Positions 36,500 through 44,742 of a stretch of DNA of 64,000 bases are shown here, piece after piece; positions within the stretch are counted from its first letter, which is position 1, and each line of letters opens with the position of its first letter. The stretch covers positions 248,001-312,000 of the forward strand of contig NZ_JAJQXW010000003.1 in the NCBI RefSeq assembly GCF_021246445.1, in the 5' to 3' direction. The stretch comes from Rhabdothermincola salaria. GTDB lineage: Bacteria > Actinomycetota > Acidimicrobiia > Acidimicrobiales > Acidimicrobilacustridaceae. Made by a program: the position numbers and the translations under genes. Under the pieces are notes generated by a model. That model was not told the DNA's origin. It searched no databases and saw only the letters and a list, made by a program, of their open reading frames with translations.

Positions 36500-38221
36500 A
36501 TGCCGGCGCTCCCGTTCCGGCGACCCAGCCCAGCGCGACAGCCACGGGCGACGGCGGTCGCACCCGTGAGCGGGCTGCGCCAACGCATCCACCCGGTGGT
36601 GTTCCCGCTCTCGGCGGGGCTCATCGTCGTGTTCTCGGTGCTCAGCATGGCCTTCAGCGACACCTCCGAACGAGTGTTGACCGACGTGCTGGGCTTCGTC
36701 ACCGACACCTTCGGCTGGTTCCTCATCGCCACCGTGGCCGGCCTCGCGGTGCTGTGCCTGGTGCTCATCGTCGGACCGTACGGATCGGTACGGCTGGGGC
36801 CGGACGACGCCACCCCCGACTACGGCCACGCCACCTGGTTCGCCATGCTCTTCAGCGCCGGCATGGGCATCGGCCTCGTCTACTGGGCGGTCGCCGAGCC
36901 GCTCACCCACCTCGCCCAGCCACCCCGGGCCGATCCCGGCAGCGCCGAGGCGGCCCAGGACGCCATGGTGCTGACCTTCCACCACTGGGGAATCGGCCCG
37001 TGGGCCGTCTACGCCGTGCTCGGTGCCTCCCTGGCCTACTTCGGCTACCGCCACGGCCTCCCGCTCGGCGTCCGCAGCGCGCTGTACCCCCTCATCGGCG
37101 AGCGGATGAACGGCTGGATGGGCCACCTCGTCGACACCGCCGCCGTGCTCGGCACGATGTTCGGCGTCGCCACCTCCCTCGGCCTCGGGGTCATGCAGCT
37201 CAACGCCGGACTCGAGGACGTCTTCGACATCGGCATCAGCACAGGGGTGCAGGTCGCCCTGGTGGCCGTCATCACCCTCATCGCGACCATCTCGGTGATG
37301 AGCGGGCTGGATCGTGGCATCCGGCTGCTGTCGCAGGGCAACCTGATCGCCGCCACCGCGCTGTTGGTGTTCGTGGCTCTCGCCGGCCCCACGGTGGTGC
37401 TGCTGGGGGCGTACCTGGAGAACACCGCCGGCTACATCAGCCGGTTCCTCGAGACCATCACCTGGACGGGCACCTACGAGGGCGACGGGTGGCTGTCGGA
37501 CTGGACGTTGTTCTACTGGGCCTGGTGGATCTCCTGGTCGCCCTTCGTCGGCATGTTCATTGCCCGGATCTCCCGGGGGCGCACCATCCGGGAGTTCACC
37601 CTCGGCGTGCTCATCGTGCCGACGCTGGTGAGCTTCCTCTGGTTCACGGTGATGGGCAACACCGCCATCGACATCCAGCTCAGCGGCGCGGCGGACCTCG
37701 TGGATCGGTCCTTGGAGGACCCCTCCTTCGGCCTGTTCGCCATGCTCGCCGAGCTGCCGTTCGGCACCGTCACCACGGTGCTGGCCATGGGGCTGATCGT
37801 CATCTTCTTCGTCACCAGTTCCGACTCGGGCTCGTTCGTGATCAGCCTGTTGTCCACCAGGGGCTCCGAGGACGCCCCCGGGCCGATCCGGCTCTTCTGG
37901 GCCCTCGCCGAGGGCCTGTTGGCGGCCGCCCTGCTCCTCGCCGGAGGCCTCGTGGCCCTGCAGGCCGGGGCGGTGGCCATGGGCCTGCCGTTCGCCATGG
38001 TGCTGGTGATCGTGGCCTTCGGGCTCATGCGGGGCCTGCGAGCCGAACGCGCCGGGCGCCCTCCCGGACCGTCACTCGAGACCGGTGACGACGACAGCGC
38101 CGCACCCGAGGCGGATCGCACCCGAGCGGGACGAGATCCGACGACGGGCGCGAACGGCGACCGAGCGGGACACCCGGTAGACCAGGAGGCACCGATGCCG
38201 CAACGGGAGGACGGACGATGA
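36500..38221 (+). CDS. BCCT family betaine/choline/carnitine transporter
   Basis: Sodium- or proton-coupled uptake of betaine-type osmolytes, 573 aa with twelve membrane helices. The family signatures FSAGMGIGLVYWAVAEPLTH and the tryptophan-rich WTLFYWAWWISWSPFVGMFIARIS segment are present, as is the VIFFVTSSDSGSFVISLLS motif. The C-terminal about 60 residues are hydrophilic (Asp/Arg), a region that senses osmotic stress in BetP. ATG at 36500; a GTG 22 codons later (36566) is an alternative. Overlaps the UspA gene by 4 nt. Confidence 0.9.
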   Translation: MPALPFRRPSPARQPRATAVAPVSGLRQRIHPVVFPLSAGLIVVFSVLSMAFSDTSERVLTDVLGFVTDTFGWFLIATVAGLAVLCLVLIVGPYGSVRLGPDDATPDYGHATWFAMLFSAGMGIGLVYWAVAEPLTHLAQPPRADPGSAEAAQDAMVLTFHHWGIGPWAVYAVLGASLAYFGYRHGLPLGVRSALYPLIGERMNGWMGHLVDTAAVLGTMFGVATSLGLGVMQLNAGLEDVFDIGISTGVQVALVAVITLIATISVMSGLDRGIRLLSQGNLIAATALLVFVALAGPTVVLLGAYLENTAGYISRFLETITWTGTYEGDGWLSDWTLFYWAWWISWSPFVGMFIARISRGRTIREFTLGVLIVPTLVSFLWFTVMGNTAIDIQLSGAADLVDRSLEDPSFGLFAMLAELPFGTVTTVLAMGLIVIFFVTSSDSGSFVISLLSTRGSEDAPGPIRLFWALAEGLLAAALLLAGGLVALQAGAVAMGLPFAMVLVIVAFGLMRGLRAERAGRPPGPSLETGDDDSAAPEADRTRAGRDPTTGANGDRAGHPVDQEAPMPQREDGR

Positions 38222-38661
38222 CGGGACGCGTGGTGGTCGGTGTCGATCTCGACGACGCCTCGGCAGTCGCGCTGCGCGAGGCCGTCCGGGAAGCCCGCTG
38301 GCGGGGGGCAGCCCTCGAGATCGTCCACGTGCACCACCCGGCGACCGCCGCCACGGCGTTCCCGGTGCCCGCCGGGAGGGGCAAGGACCGGCCCGACCCC
38401 GAAGGCGTCCGACGCCGCGCCGCCGAGGCGCTCGACACCTGGCTCGACACCGTCGACGTCGACCTCACCGATCTCGAGGTCACCCGGGTGCTCCGCGGCG
38501 CCCGACACCCCGGCCGTGAGCTCGAGGCACTCGGACGCGGCGCCGCCCTGGTGGTGGTGGGCACCCGTCGCCGTCCGGCCATCGCCACCTCCTTGCTGGG
38601 CAGCGTCGGCGAGCACCTGGCCCGGCGCTGCCCGGCACCCGTGTTGCACACACGCAGCTGA
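38218..38661 (+). CDS. Universal stress protein (UspA family)
   Basis: 147 aa. It starts RVVVGVDLDDASAVALREAV and contains the ATP-binding type glycine motif region LVVVGTRRRPAIATSLLGSVGEHLARRCPAPVLH (GxRx9-GSxxxxL pattern in modified form). The ATG overlaps the transporter stop (ATGA), so the two are co-translated; UspA proteins paired with osmolyte transporters can modulate them. Confidence 0.88.
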   Translation: MTGRVVVGVDLDDASAVALREAVREARWRGAALEIVHVHHPATAATAFPVPAGRGKDRPDPEGVRRRAAEALDTWLDTVDVDLTDLEVTRVLRGARHPGRELEALGRGAALVVVGTRRRPAIATSLLGSVGEHLARRCPAPVLHTRS

Positions 38662-38696
38662 GGCACGGCGAGCACCGCCCGCACCTCGCCGGCGGG

Positions 38697-40268
38697 TCAG
38701 CCCTCGCTGGCCTCGGGCAGGTCGCCGGGGTAGACGAGGCGCACGACCACGGCGGCGACCAAGGGCACCGCGGCACCGACGAGCAGGGCGAGGGTCATCC
38801 CGTTGGTGAACGCCACCCCGGCGGTGTTGCGGATGGCCTCGCCGTAGGTGCCTCCGACGCGCGCCGCGGCGCCGACCGCCCCGGAGAGCGACTCGCGCAC
38901 GGCATCGAGCACCCCGCCGGGGAGCCGATCGGCGACGTCACCCGCGCGTGTCACCGCCTCGTCGATGCTCGAACGGTACGACGCCGCCAGGATCGCACCG
39001 AGCACCGCGACGCCGAGCGATCCCCCGATCTCGCCGATGGCGTCGTTCACCGCCGCCGCCGAGCCCGACTTCTCGCGAGGCACCGACCCGAGGATCCCGT
39101 TGGTGGCCTGGGGAAGGGCCAGGCCCAGCCCGCCGCCCATGAGCGCGAGCACGACACCGAGCACGACATAGGGGGTCGCCGTGGTGATGACCGAGGCCAC
39201 CCCCATGCCGACGGCGACCGCCGCCAACCCGACCACGACCACGGTGCGGGCGCCGACCCTCGCCGACCAGCGGGGGCTCAGCAGCGACGCCAGGAGCAGC
39301 CCGCCGGCGAGGGGCAGCACCCCGAGGCCCGACTCCAACGGGCTGTAGGACCACACCAGCTGGAGGAACTGGGGCACGAAGAACATCGTCCCGAACAGGG
39401 CGAAGTAGATGACCGCCACCGATCCCACCGACACGCTGAACACCCGCTGGGCGAACCAGCGGACCTGCAGCATCGGGGCCGAGGTGCGCAGCTCCCAGAC
39501 GACGAAGAGGGCGAGCAGGACCGACCCTCCCACCGCGGCGCCGACCGTGGCCGGGGCCACCCCCTGGTCGGGTACCTCCACCACGGAGTAGACGATGGCG
39601 ACCAACCCGGTCGTCGACAGCACCGCCCCCAACGGGTCGAGGCGGGGCCGGGACGGGTCGCGGGTCTCGGGCACGACCACCAGCACCGCGACCAGCAGCG
39701 GGACCACCAGGAGCGGGTTGACGAGGAAGATGGCGTGCCAGTCGAAGTGCTCCACCAGCAGACCTCCGAGGATCGGACCGAGGGCGACGGCCGCGCCCGC
39801 CACCGCCGCCCAGACGCCGATGGCCCGTCCCCGCTCGGCCGGGTCGGGGAACACCTGGGTGAGCACCGACAAGGTCGAGGGCATGATGAACGCGCCGCCG
39901 ACGCCCATGGCCGCCCGGCACAGGGTGAGCACCAGGGCGTCACCGGCCAGGGTGGCCGCCAGGGAGAACACGCCGAACACGACGAGACCCACGAGGAGCG
40001 CGAGCCGGCGCCCGTAGCGGTCGCCGAGGCTGCCGGCCAGCAACAACGAGCCGGCGAAGAGCAACGAGTAGCCGTCGACGATCCACTGCAGCTCCTCCTG
40101 GGTGGCGCCCAGGTCCTCCTGGAGCCGCGGCAGGGCCACGTTGACGATGGTGTTGTCGAGCGAGATCAGCGCCAGGCACCCCGACAGCACCGCCAGCACC
40201 AGCCAGCGCCGGCGGCGGGCTCTGTCCAGGTCGGGGGCGTCGGGCTGCTCCGCGGTGTCGCCAGGCAC
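38697..40268 (-). CDS. MFS drug-efflux transporter, DHA2 (EmrB/QacA) type
   Basis: 523 aa with fourteen predicted helices. Motif A is GSLGDRYGRRLALLVG, motif C-like AVAGAAVALGPILGGLLVE, and the N-terminal helix has LDNTIVNVALPRLQEDLG, typical of the DHA2 family. Substrates are probably lipophilic drugs or metabolites. GTG start with a -10 (TAACGT) 8 nt upstream and no Shine-Dalgarno sequence, so probably leaderless. Confidence 0.9.
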   Translation of the reverse strand: MPGDTAEQPDAPDLDRARRRRWLVLAVLSGCLALISLDNTIVNVALPRLQEDLGATQEELQWIVDGYSLLFAGSLLLAGSLGDRYGRRLALLVGLVVFGVFSLAATLAGDALVLTLCRAAMGVGGAFIMPSTLSVLTQVFPDPAERGRAIGVWAAVAGAAVALGPILGGLLVEHFDWHAIFLVNPLLVVPLLVAVLVVVPETRDPSRPRLDPLGAVLSTTGLVAIVYSVVEVPDQGVAPATVGAAVGGSVLLALFVVWELRTSAPMLQVRWFAQRVFSVSVGSVAVIYFALFGTMFFVPQFLQLVWSYSPLESGLGVLPLAGGLLLASLLSPRWSARVGARTVVVVGLAAVAVGMGVASVITTATPYVVLGVVLALMGGGLGLALPQATNGILGSVPREKSGSAAAVNDAIGEIGGSLGVAVLGAILAASYRSSIDEAVTRAGDVADRLPGGVLDAVRESLSGAVGAAARVGGTYGEAIRNTAGVAFTNGMTLALLVGAAVPLVAAVVVRLVYPGDLPEASEG

Positions 40269-40276
40269 GAGCCAGG

Positions 40277-40282
40277 ACGTTA
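40277..40282 (-). promoter_or_regulatory. Leaderless -10 element of the MFS gene
   Basis: TAACGT on the minus strand, 8 nt before the GTG start. Confidence 0.5.
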
Positions 40283-40389
40283 GACCCCGGTCGAGACGAT
40301 GGGTTCGACCGCCGCGTGGGCCATCGGGGTCGAGGCGACACGACCGGCTGCGCCGGCGGTGGAGCCGGCGATCCCGATCCGGCTCCGGA

Positions 40390-41886
40390 TCAGCGGCAGT
40401 CCAGACCGGCGGGGGCGGCGTCGGGCACCACGCCGATGATCTCGTCGGTGGCCTCGGCGGCCACGGTCGTGGTGGTCTCGTCCCCGCTCGCCTCGAGCGT
40501 CGTGGTCGTGGTCGCCGGGCGGGCCTCGTCGAGCACGGTGGTGAAGTCCGTGCCGGTGACCAGCACGATCGGAGAGTCCTCGCCCTCGAGTGAGGCGTCC
40601 TCCTCGAGGTCGGCCCCCGACGCCAGCTGGCGGGCCACCTGGTCGGCGTGGCGCTCCATGCCGGGGGCGTAGCGCACGACCGTGCGGGTGTTGGTCTCGT
40701 CGGTGTCGGCTCCGATGGCGGCCTGGTAGCCGAGGCCCTCGAGCTCGCCGGAGACCTCGGTGGCCTGCATCTCGGCCCCGCTGCCGTTGCGCACGATGAG
40801 GCTCACCGAACCAGGCGACACCGCGTCGGGAGGCAGACCACGGAAGACGTTGAGCACCGGCTCGGCCTCGACCTCGACGAGCTCGGCGATCCACGCCCCA
40901 CCGCTGGTGATGCGGTCGGTCACCGGGAGGTTGTGGGTGACGATCTGGTCGCCGGAGAACCCCTGGAAGGCTCGGGCCAGATCGACGATCTCGCCCAGGC
41001 CGAGGCCGTCGTCGATGGTCAGGTTGTCGGCGGTCGAGGCCACCACGTCGTTGACGGCCTTCACGTCGAGGGAACCGAACGAGGCGTTGGCCCGGTCGAT
41101 CACCCGGCGGATGAAGAACTGCTGGCGGCTGATGCGCCCGAAGTCGCCGGTGGGGTCCTCGACCCAGCGACCCTGGGAGTCCTGGTGCTCGAGGTGGCGG
41201 GAGCGGGCGAAGGCCAGGCCCTGGTCGCCGTCGAGCGACTGGCACCCCAGCTCGTACTGGTAGAAGCCCGTGTGCTCGTCTCGCATGGGGCCTTCGAAGT
41301 ACATCGGCACCCCGCCGACGGCGTCGACGACGCCCTTGAAGCTGGAGAAGTCGATCTCCACGTAGTGGTTGATGTCGATGCCGAACTCGGTCTGGATGGT
41401 GTCGACCAGGGCCTGGGCCCCGTTGTTGTAGGCCGTGTTGATCCGTTGCTCCTCGCCGCCGGGCTGGATCGGGATCCACAGGTCTCGCGGGAACGAGATG
41501 AGGTCGACGCTGCTGTTGGCAGCATCGACCCGGGCGATCATGATCGTGTCCGAGCGCTGACCGCTGTGGCCGGCGCCGGGCTCGTTCAGGAAGGCCGAGG
41601 CGTTGGGGTCGTCGCCGGTCACCACCTCGCGGTTGTCGGACCCGACGATCAGGAAGTTCTGGGGTCCGGCGCCGATGGTCTCGGCCAACGCCAGGTCCTT
41701 GCGCTCGACCTGGTTCCACCGGAACCAGCCGTAGCCGAACACGCTGGCCCCGGCCAGCGCCACGAGGGCGACGACCGTGCCCAGCACCACCAGGACCTTG
41801 CGCCGGGCACTCCACCGGGCCCGGCGAGGCAGCGGCTCGCGGGCGTGTCGGAAGGCGGGTTTGCCGGACGGGGGGACTGCAGGCAT
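40390..41886 (-). CDS. LCP family (LytR-CpsA-Psr) cell-wall polymer ligase
   Basis: 498 aa. A short cytoplasmic Arg-rich N-terminus and one membrane helix (about residues 30-52) are followed by the LCP domain (about 75-330) with the conserved GQRSDTIMIARVD, SFPRDLWIPI and INTAYNNGG-like segments, then a LytR_C domain (VSLIVRNGSGAEMQATEVSGEL). LCP enzymes move glycans from lipid carrier to peptidoglycan, in actinobacteria arabinogalactan. It could use the lipid-linked product started by the WecA-like enzyme in this window (inference). Confidence 0.9.
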   Translation of the reverse strand: MPAVPPSGKPAFRHAREPLPRRARWSARRKVLVVLGTVVALVALAGASVFGYGWFRWNQVERKDLALAETIGAGPQNFLIVGSDNREVVTGDDPNASAFLNEPGAGHSGQRSDTIMIARVDAANSSVDLISFPRDLWIPIQPGGEEQRINTAYNNGAQALVDTIQTEFGIDINHYVEIDFSSFKGVVDAVGGVPMYFEGPMRDEHTGFYQYELGCQSLDGDQGLAFARSRHLEHQDSQGRWVEDPTGDFGRISRQQFFIRRVIDRANASFGSLDVKAVNDVVASTADNLTIDDGLGLGEIVDLARAFQGFSGDQIVTHNLPVTDRITSGGAWIAELVEVEAEPVLNVFRGLPPDAVSPGSVSLIVRNGSGAEMQATEVSGELEGLGYQAAIGADTDETNTRTVVRYAPGMERHADQVARQLASGADLEEDASLEGEDSPIVLVTGTDFTTVLDEARPATTTTTLEASGDETTTTVAAEATDEIIGVVPDAAPAGLDCR

Positions 41887-41895
41887 GACCCGAGG

Positions 41896-41901
41896 AGCGT
41901 A
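41896..41901 (-). promoter_or_regulatory. Leaderless -10 element of the LCP gene
   Basis: TACGCT on the minus strand, 9 nt before the ATG. Confidence 0.45.
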
Positions 41902-41918
41902 CCGGCCGGGCTGCGGTG

Positions 41919-41967
41919 CCCGGCGTCACCTGTGTGTGCGATCGAGCACACCGCAGGTGACGCCGGG
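41919..41967. repeat. Long imperfect hairpin upstream of the LCP gene
   Basis: CCCGGCGTCACCTG and CAGGTGACGCCGGG are perfect 14-bp inverted arms around a 21-nt middle that itself has TGTG/CACA complementarity. It lies 33 nt upstream of the LCP start and beyond the neighbouring gene's terminator, so it could be a second terminator or an operator. Confidence 0.6.
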
Positions 41968-41982
41968 AGCCGGTCCGGACGC

Positions 41983-42018
41983 GGCGAGGCCCCCTGCCGA
42001 TCGGCAGGGGGCCTCGCC
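41983..42018. terminator. Perfect 36-bp palindrome downstream of the second DUF4397 gene
   Basis: Uninterrupted dyad centred between 42000 and 42001 (left arm GGCGAGGCCCCCTGCCGA). It begins 45 nt past the stop at 42064, fitting a terminator without a T-run. Confidence 0.7.
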
Positions 42019-42063
42019 TCGTCGCTGCTGGTCGACGGGGCGTCCGTCAGACCCTCAGCGGCC

Positions 42064-43266
42064 TCACCCGGTGAAGCGGGGCGTGACGCTGGTGGGCTGG
42101 GCCGGAGCCGGCGTGGGTGCCGGCGTCGGCGTCGGCGTCGGCGTGGGCGCCGGCGTGTCGAAGCAGTTGGCGACGACCCATTCGGTGAGCACCTCGGTGG
42201 CGGCGTCGATCTCGGGGTCCGGCGTGTCGTCGTTCAGGCCGTCGATGATGTCCTGCAGCGCGGCCTCGGGAAGCATCTCGAGGTCGCCGCCGACCAACGC
42301 CAGGCCGGCCGCCAGGTCACGAAGGCCCGCGGTGAGGATCTCCCACTGGGGTTGCACCTCGAGCGGCACGTCGATGTCGCCGAGGAGGATCACGGCGTTC
42401 AACGCGTCCACGACGTCCATGACCTCGTCGGGCGTCGGGTAGGTGCCGGGCTCGCCGACCACGACGCCGGCGAAGAGGGCGTCGAGCAGGATGGTGGCCT
42501 CGCTCAGCCCGAGCACGTCGTTGCAGAAGGCCGGGTCCGGCATGTTGTCGGGACGTTCCTGGCCGACGACGAGCACCTGGACGCAGTTGGCGCCGCACGT
42601 CTCGACCGCCGTGGCGGTCAGGGCGAAGCTGGTACCGGCGACGAGGTTGACGTCGTTGGTCTCGGGATCGCACCCGAGGCCCAGATCGAGGCTCAGGCCG
42701 TACACGCCCTCGGGCACCTCGGCGATGCCGGCGTTGGGGAAGGTGATCTCCTCCAGGCCTGCGACGGCCTCGCCGTCGAGGCAGACCGAGACGGGGCCCA
42801 CGCCGGCCGGGATGGCGTGGTTGAACTGGAACCGGGCCATGCCCAGACCCGTGGGCGTCGTGTCGACGACGAACTGGGCGAGCGTCCCGACGGGCGGGGG
42901 CGGGCCGGCGACGTTCGGCTCGACGACCAGGGTGTAGGTCGTCCCACCGGCCACCGAGATGACCCCGCTCAGGACGGTCTGGGCGGCACCGCCCGGGGCG
43001 CAGGTGTCGTCGGTCGAGCCGGCGAAGCAGACGACCACGTCGTGGTCGCCGGCGGACAGGCCGACATCGAAGCTCTCGCCCGAGGCGAGGTCCGACGCGG
43101 CCTCCAGGCCATTGACCCAGACGTCGACATCGACCTCGGGGCCGCCAGGGATGCCATGGATGACTCGCAGGTCACCCGTCGTCGACGTTGCCGCCTGCAC
43201 TGCGCCGGTGGCCGGCACGAGCGCCATCAGCAACCCGAGACACGCCGCTATGGCGATCTTTCTCAC
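42064..43266 (-). CDS. Secreted DUF4397 domain protein (second copy)
   Basis: 400 aa with a Sec signal peptide (KIAIAACLGLLMALVPATGAVQA). The first domain starts GDLRVIHGIPGGPEVDVDVWV, the DUF4397 signature; a second all-helical region follows (about 240-375, LSEATILLDALFAGVVVGEP onward), then a (PT)n/(PA)n linker ending SVTPRFTG with no anchor. The start is GTG at 43266, because GAGGAGG lies 6 nt before it; an ATG seven codons upstream lacks any ribosome site. A CRP-like palindrome lies 79 nt upstream. Confidence 0.82.
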   Translation of the reverse strand: MRKIAIAACLGLLMALVPATGAVQAATSTTGDLRVIHGIPGGPEVDVDVWVNGLEAASDLASGESFDVGLSAGDHDVVVCFAGSTDDTCAPGGAAQTVLSGVISVAGGTTYTLVVEPNVAGPPPPVGTLAQFVVDTTPTGLGMARFQFNHAIPAGVGPVSVCLDGEAVAGLEEITFPNAGIAEVPEGVYGLSLDLGLGCDPETNDVNLVAGTSFALTATAVETCGANCVQVLVVGQERPDNMPDPAFCNDVLGLSEATILLDALFAGVVVGEPGTYPTPDEVMDVVDALNAVILLGDIDVPLEVQPQWEILTAGLRDLAAGLALVGGDLEMLPEAALQDIIDGLNDDTPDPEIDAATEVLTEWVVANCFDTPAPTPTPTPTPAPTPAPAQPTSVTPRFTG

Positions 43267-43344
43267 GTTGTCCCTCCTCAGGGTCATGGCGACCTGGTAC
43301 GTGATGCACCGCCTCCGCCGCCGAGGCGAGATGTTAGCCGTGAA

Positions 43345-43358
43345 GTGACGTTCGTCAC
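43345..43358. promoter_or_regulatory. CRP/GlxR-like palindrome upstream of the second DUF4397 gene
   Basis: GTGACGTTCGTCAC fits the CRP-family core GTGA-N6-TCAC exactly. It is 79 nt upstream of the GTG start on the minus strand. A near copy of its centre lies upstream of whiB. Confidence 0.5.
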
Positions 43359-43425
43359 GTGATTTGTGCCAGACCCCCCGCCGAGGTGGTGTCCGAGCGA
43401 GCTCCCGGTGCGGTCGGGCGGGGGC

Positions 43426-44667
43426 TCAGCTCGCGACCTTGGGCTCCTTGGGCAGGCCCAGGACCCGCTCACCGACGATGTTGCGCTGGATCTCGGCGGT
43501 CCCGCCCCAGATCGTCTCCGAGCGGCTGAAGAAGAAGGCCGACTGCAAGGCGTTGGCCGGGTACTCGGCGTTGGTGGCCCGGCGGCCGTAGCCCGGCACC
43601 GACTCCTCCTTGCCCGGCTCCCCCAGCAGCAGCTGTGCCTTCACCCCCAGGATGTCGATGGCCAGCTCCATGACCTCCTGGTGGTACTCGCTCCAGAACA
43701 TCTTGTTGGTCGCCCCGAGCGCGGCGACGCCCTTGTCCTTCTTGCCCGACACGACGGTGGCGAGCGAACGCAACCCGTTGATCCGCATGATCTGGACCTT
43801 GGAGTGGCAGGCGGCGATGCGCTGACGGATGACGGGATGGTCGATGGCCCCGTTGCCCCGGGCGATCTCGATGATGCTGTTCAGCTCGTTCTCGAAGCGG
43901 CGGTAGCCGGTGGTGGCCGACGTGCCCCGCTCGAAGCCGAGCGTGGTCATGGCCACGGCCCAGCCGTTGTTGAGGCCGCCCACCACGTTGTCCTTCGGGC
44001 AACGGGCGTTGGTGAAGAAGACCTCGGCGAACTCCGCGGCGCCGTCGATCTGCTTGATCGGCCTCACCTCGACACCGGGCTGGTCCATGGGGCACAGCAG
44101 GTAGGAGATGCCCTTGTGCTTGGGGGCGTCCTTGTCGGTGCGGCACAGCACGAAGACGTAGTCGGCCACGAAGCCCTGGGTGGTCCAGATCTTCTGCCCG
44201 TTGATGACCCACTCGTCGCCGTCGAGCTCGGCGGTGGTCTTGAGCGAGGCCATGTCGGACCCGGCATCGGGTTCGGAGAACCCCTGGCACCAGGCGATGG
44301 TGCCCGAGAGGATGCCGGGGATGAACTCCTTCTTCTGCTCCTCGGTGCCCCACTGCAAGATGGTGGGACCGACGAGGGTGTCACCGAAGAAGTCGCCGCG
44401 CATGGGGGCGCCGGCCCGGGCGAACTCCTCGGAGAGCACCACGCCCTGCATGGTCGTGAGGCCCTTGCCGCCGTACTCCGTCGGCCAGGTGGCGCAGATC
44501 CAACCGCCCTCGAAGAGCTTGCCGGTCCACTCCTCGAGCCAGGCCCCGCGCTCCTGGTCGGTCATGGTGAAGCCCTCGTCGAACCAGCCCTCGGGGAGGT
44601 TGTCCTCGAGCCACTGGCGGATCTCGGTGCGGAACGCCTCGGCTTCAGGTGGATAGGTCAGGTCCAT
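43426..44667 (-). CDS. Acyl-CoA dehydrogenase
   Basis: FAD enzyme that oxidises acyl-CoA to enoyl-CoA, passing electrons to ETF (etfBA lie 5 kb away). 413 aa. It shows the N-terminal helical domain, the FAD/substrate strand WCQGFSEPDAGSDMASLKTTA and the C-terminal ETIWGGTAEIQRNIVGERVLGLP. The usual catalytic Glu position could not be fixed by eye, so chain-length class is not assigned. An 18-bp palindrome lies 9 nt before the ATG. Confidence 0.93.
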   Translation of the reverse strand: MDLTYPPEAEAFRTEIRQWLEDNLPEGWFDEGFTMTDQERGAWLEEWTGKLFEGGWICATWPTEYGGKGLTTMQGVVLSEEFARAGAPMRGDFFGDTLVGPTILQWGTEEQKKEFIPGILSGTIAWCQGFSEPDAGSDMASLKTTAELDGDEWVINGQKIWTTQGFVADYVFVLCRTDKDAPKHKGISYLLCPMDQPGVEVRPIKQIDGAAEFAEVFFTNARCPKDNVVGGLNNGWAVAMTTLGFERGTSATTGYRRFENELNSIIEIARGNGAIDHPVIRQRIAACHSKVQIMRINGLRSLATVVSGKKDKGVAALGATNKMFWSEYHQEVMELAIDILGVKAQLLLGEPGKEESVPGYGRRATNAEYPANALQSAFFFSRSETIWGGTAEIQRNIVGERVLGLPKEPKVAS

Positions 44668-44675
44668 GCCCCATT

Positions 44676-44693
44676 CTTGACCGAGCGGTCAAG
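44676..44693. promoter_or_regulatory. TetR-type operator between acyl-CoA dehydrogenase and FrhB-like gene
   Basis: CTTGACCGAGCGGTCAAG has 8-bp perfect arms around AG. It lies in the divergent region, very near the dehydrogenase start, and resembles operators of TetR regulators that sense acyl-CoA. Confidence 0.55.
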
Positions 44694-44729
44694 AGCGGTC
44701 CAACTCCTGGGCGACCGGCGCCGGTTGGC

Positions 44730-44735
44730 TACCGT
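44730..44735 (+). promoter_or_regulatory. Leaderless -10 element of the FrhB-like gene
   Basis: TACCGT ends 7 nt before the ATG at 44743. Confidence 0.5.
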
Positions 44736-44742
44736 GCAGCCC

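Noticed and set aside
43267-43287. ATG at 43287 as start of the second DUF4397 protein
   Set aside because: The strong GAGGAGG lies after this ATG and serves the GTG at 43266.
40648-43362. A 904-codon plus-strand frame across the LCP and DUF4397 genes
   Set aside because: Shadow of two well-supported minus-strand genes.
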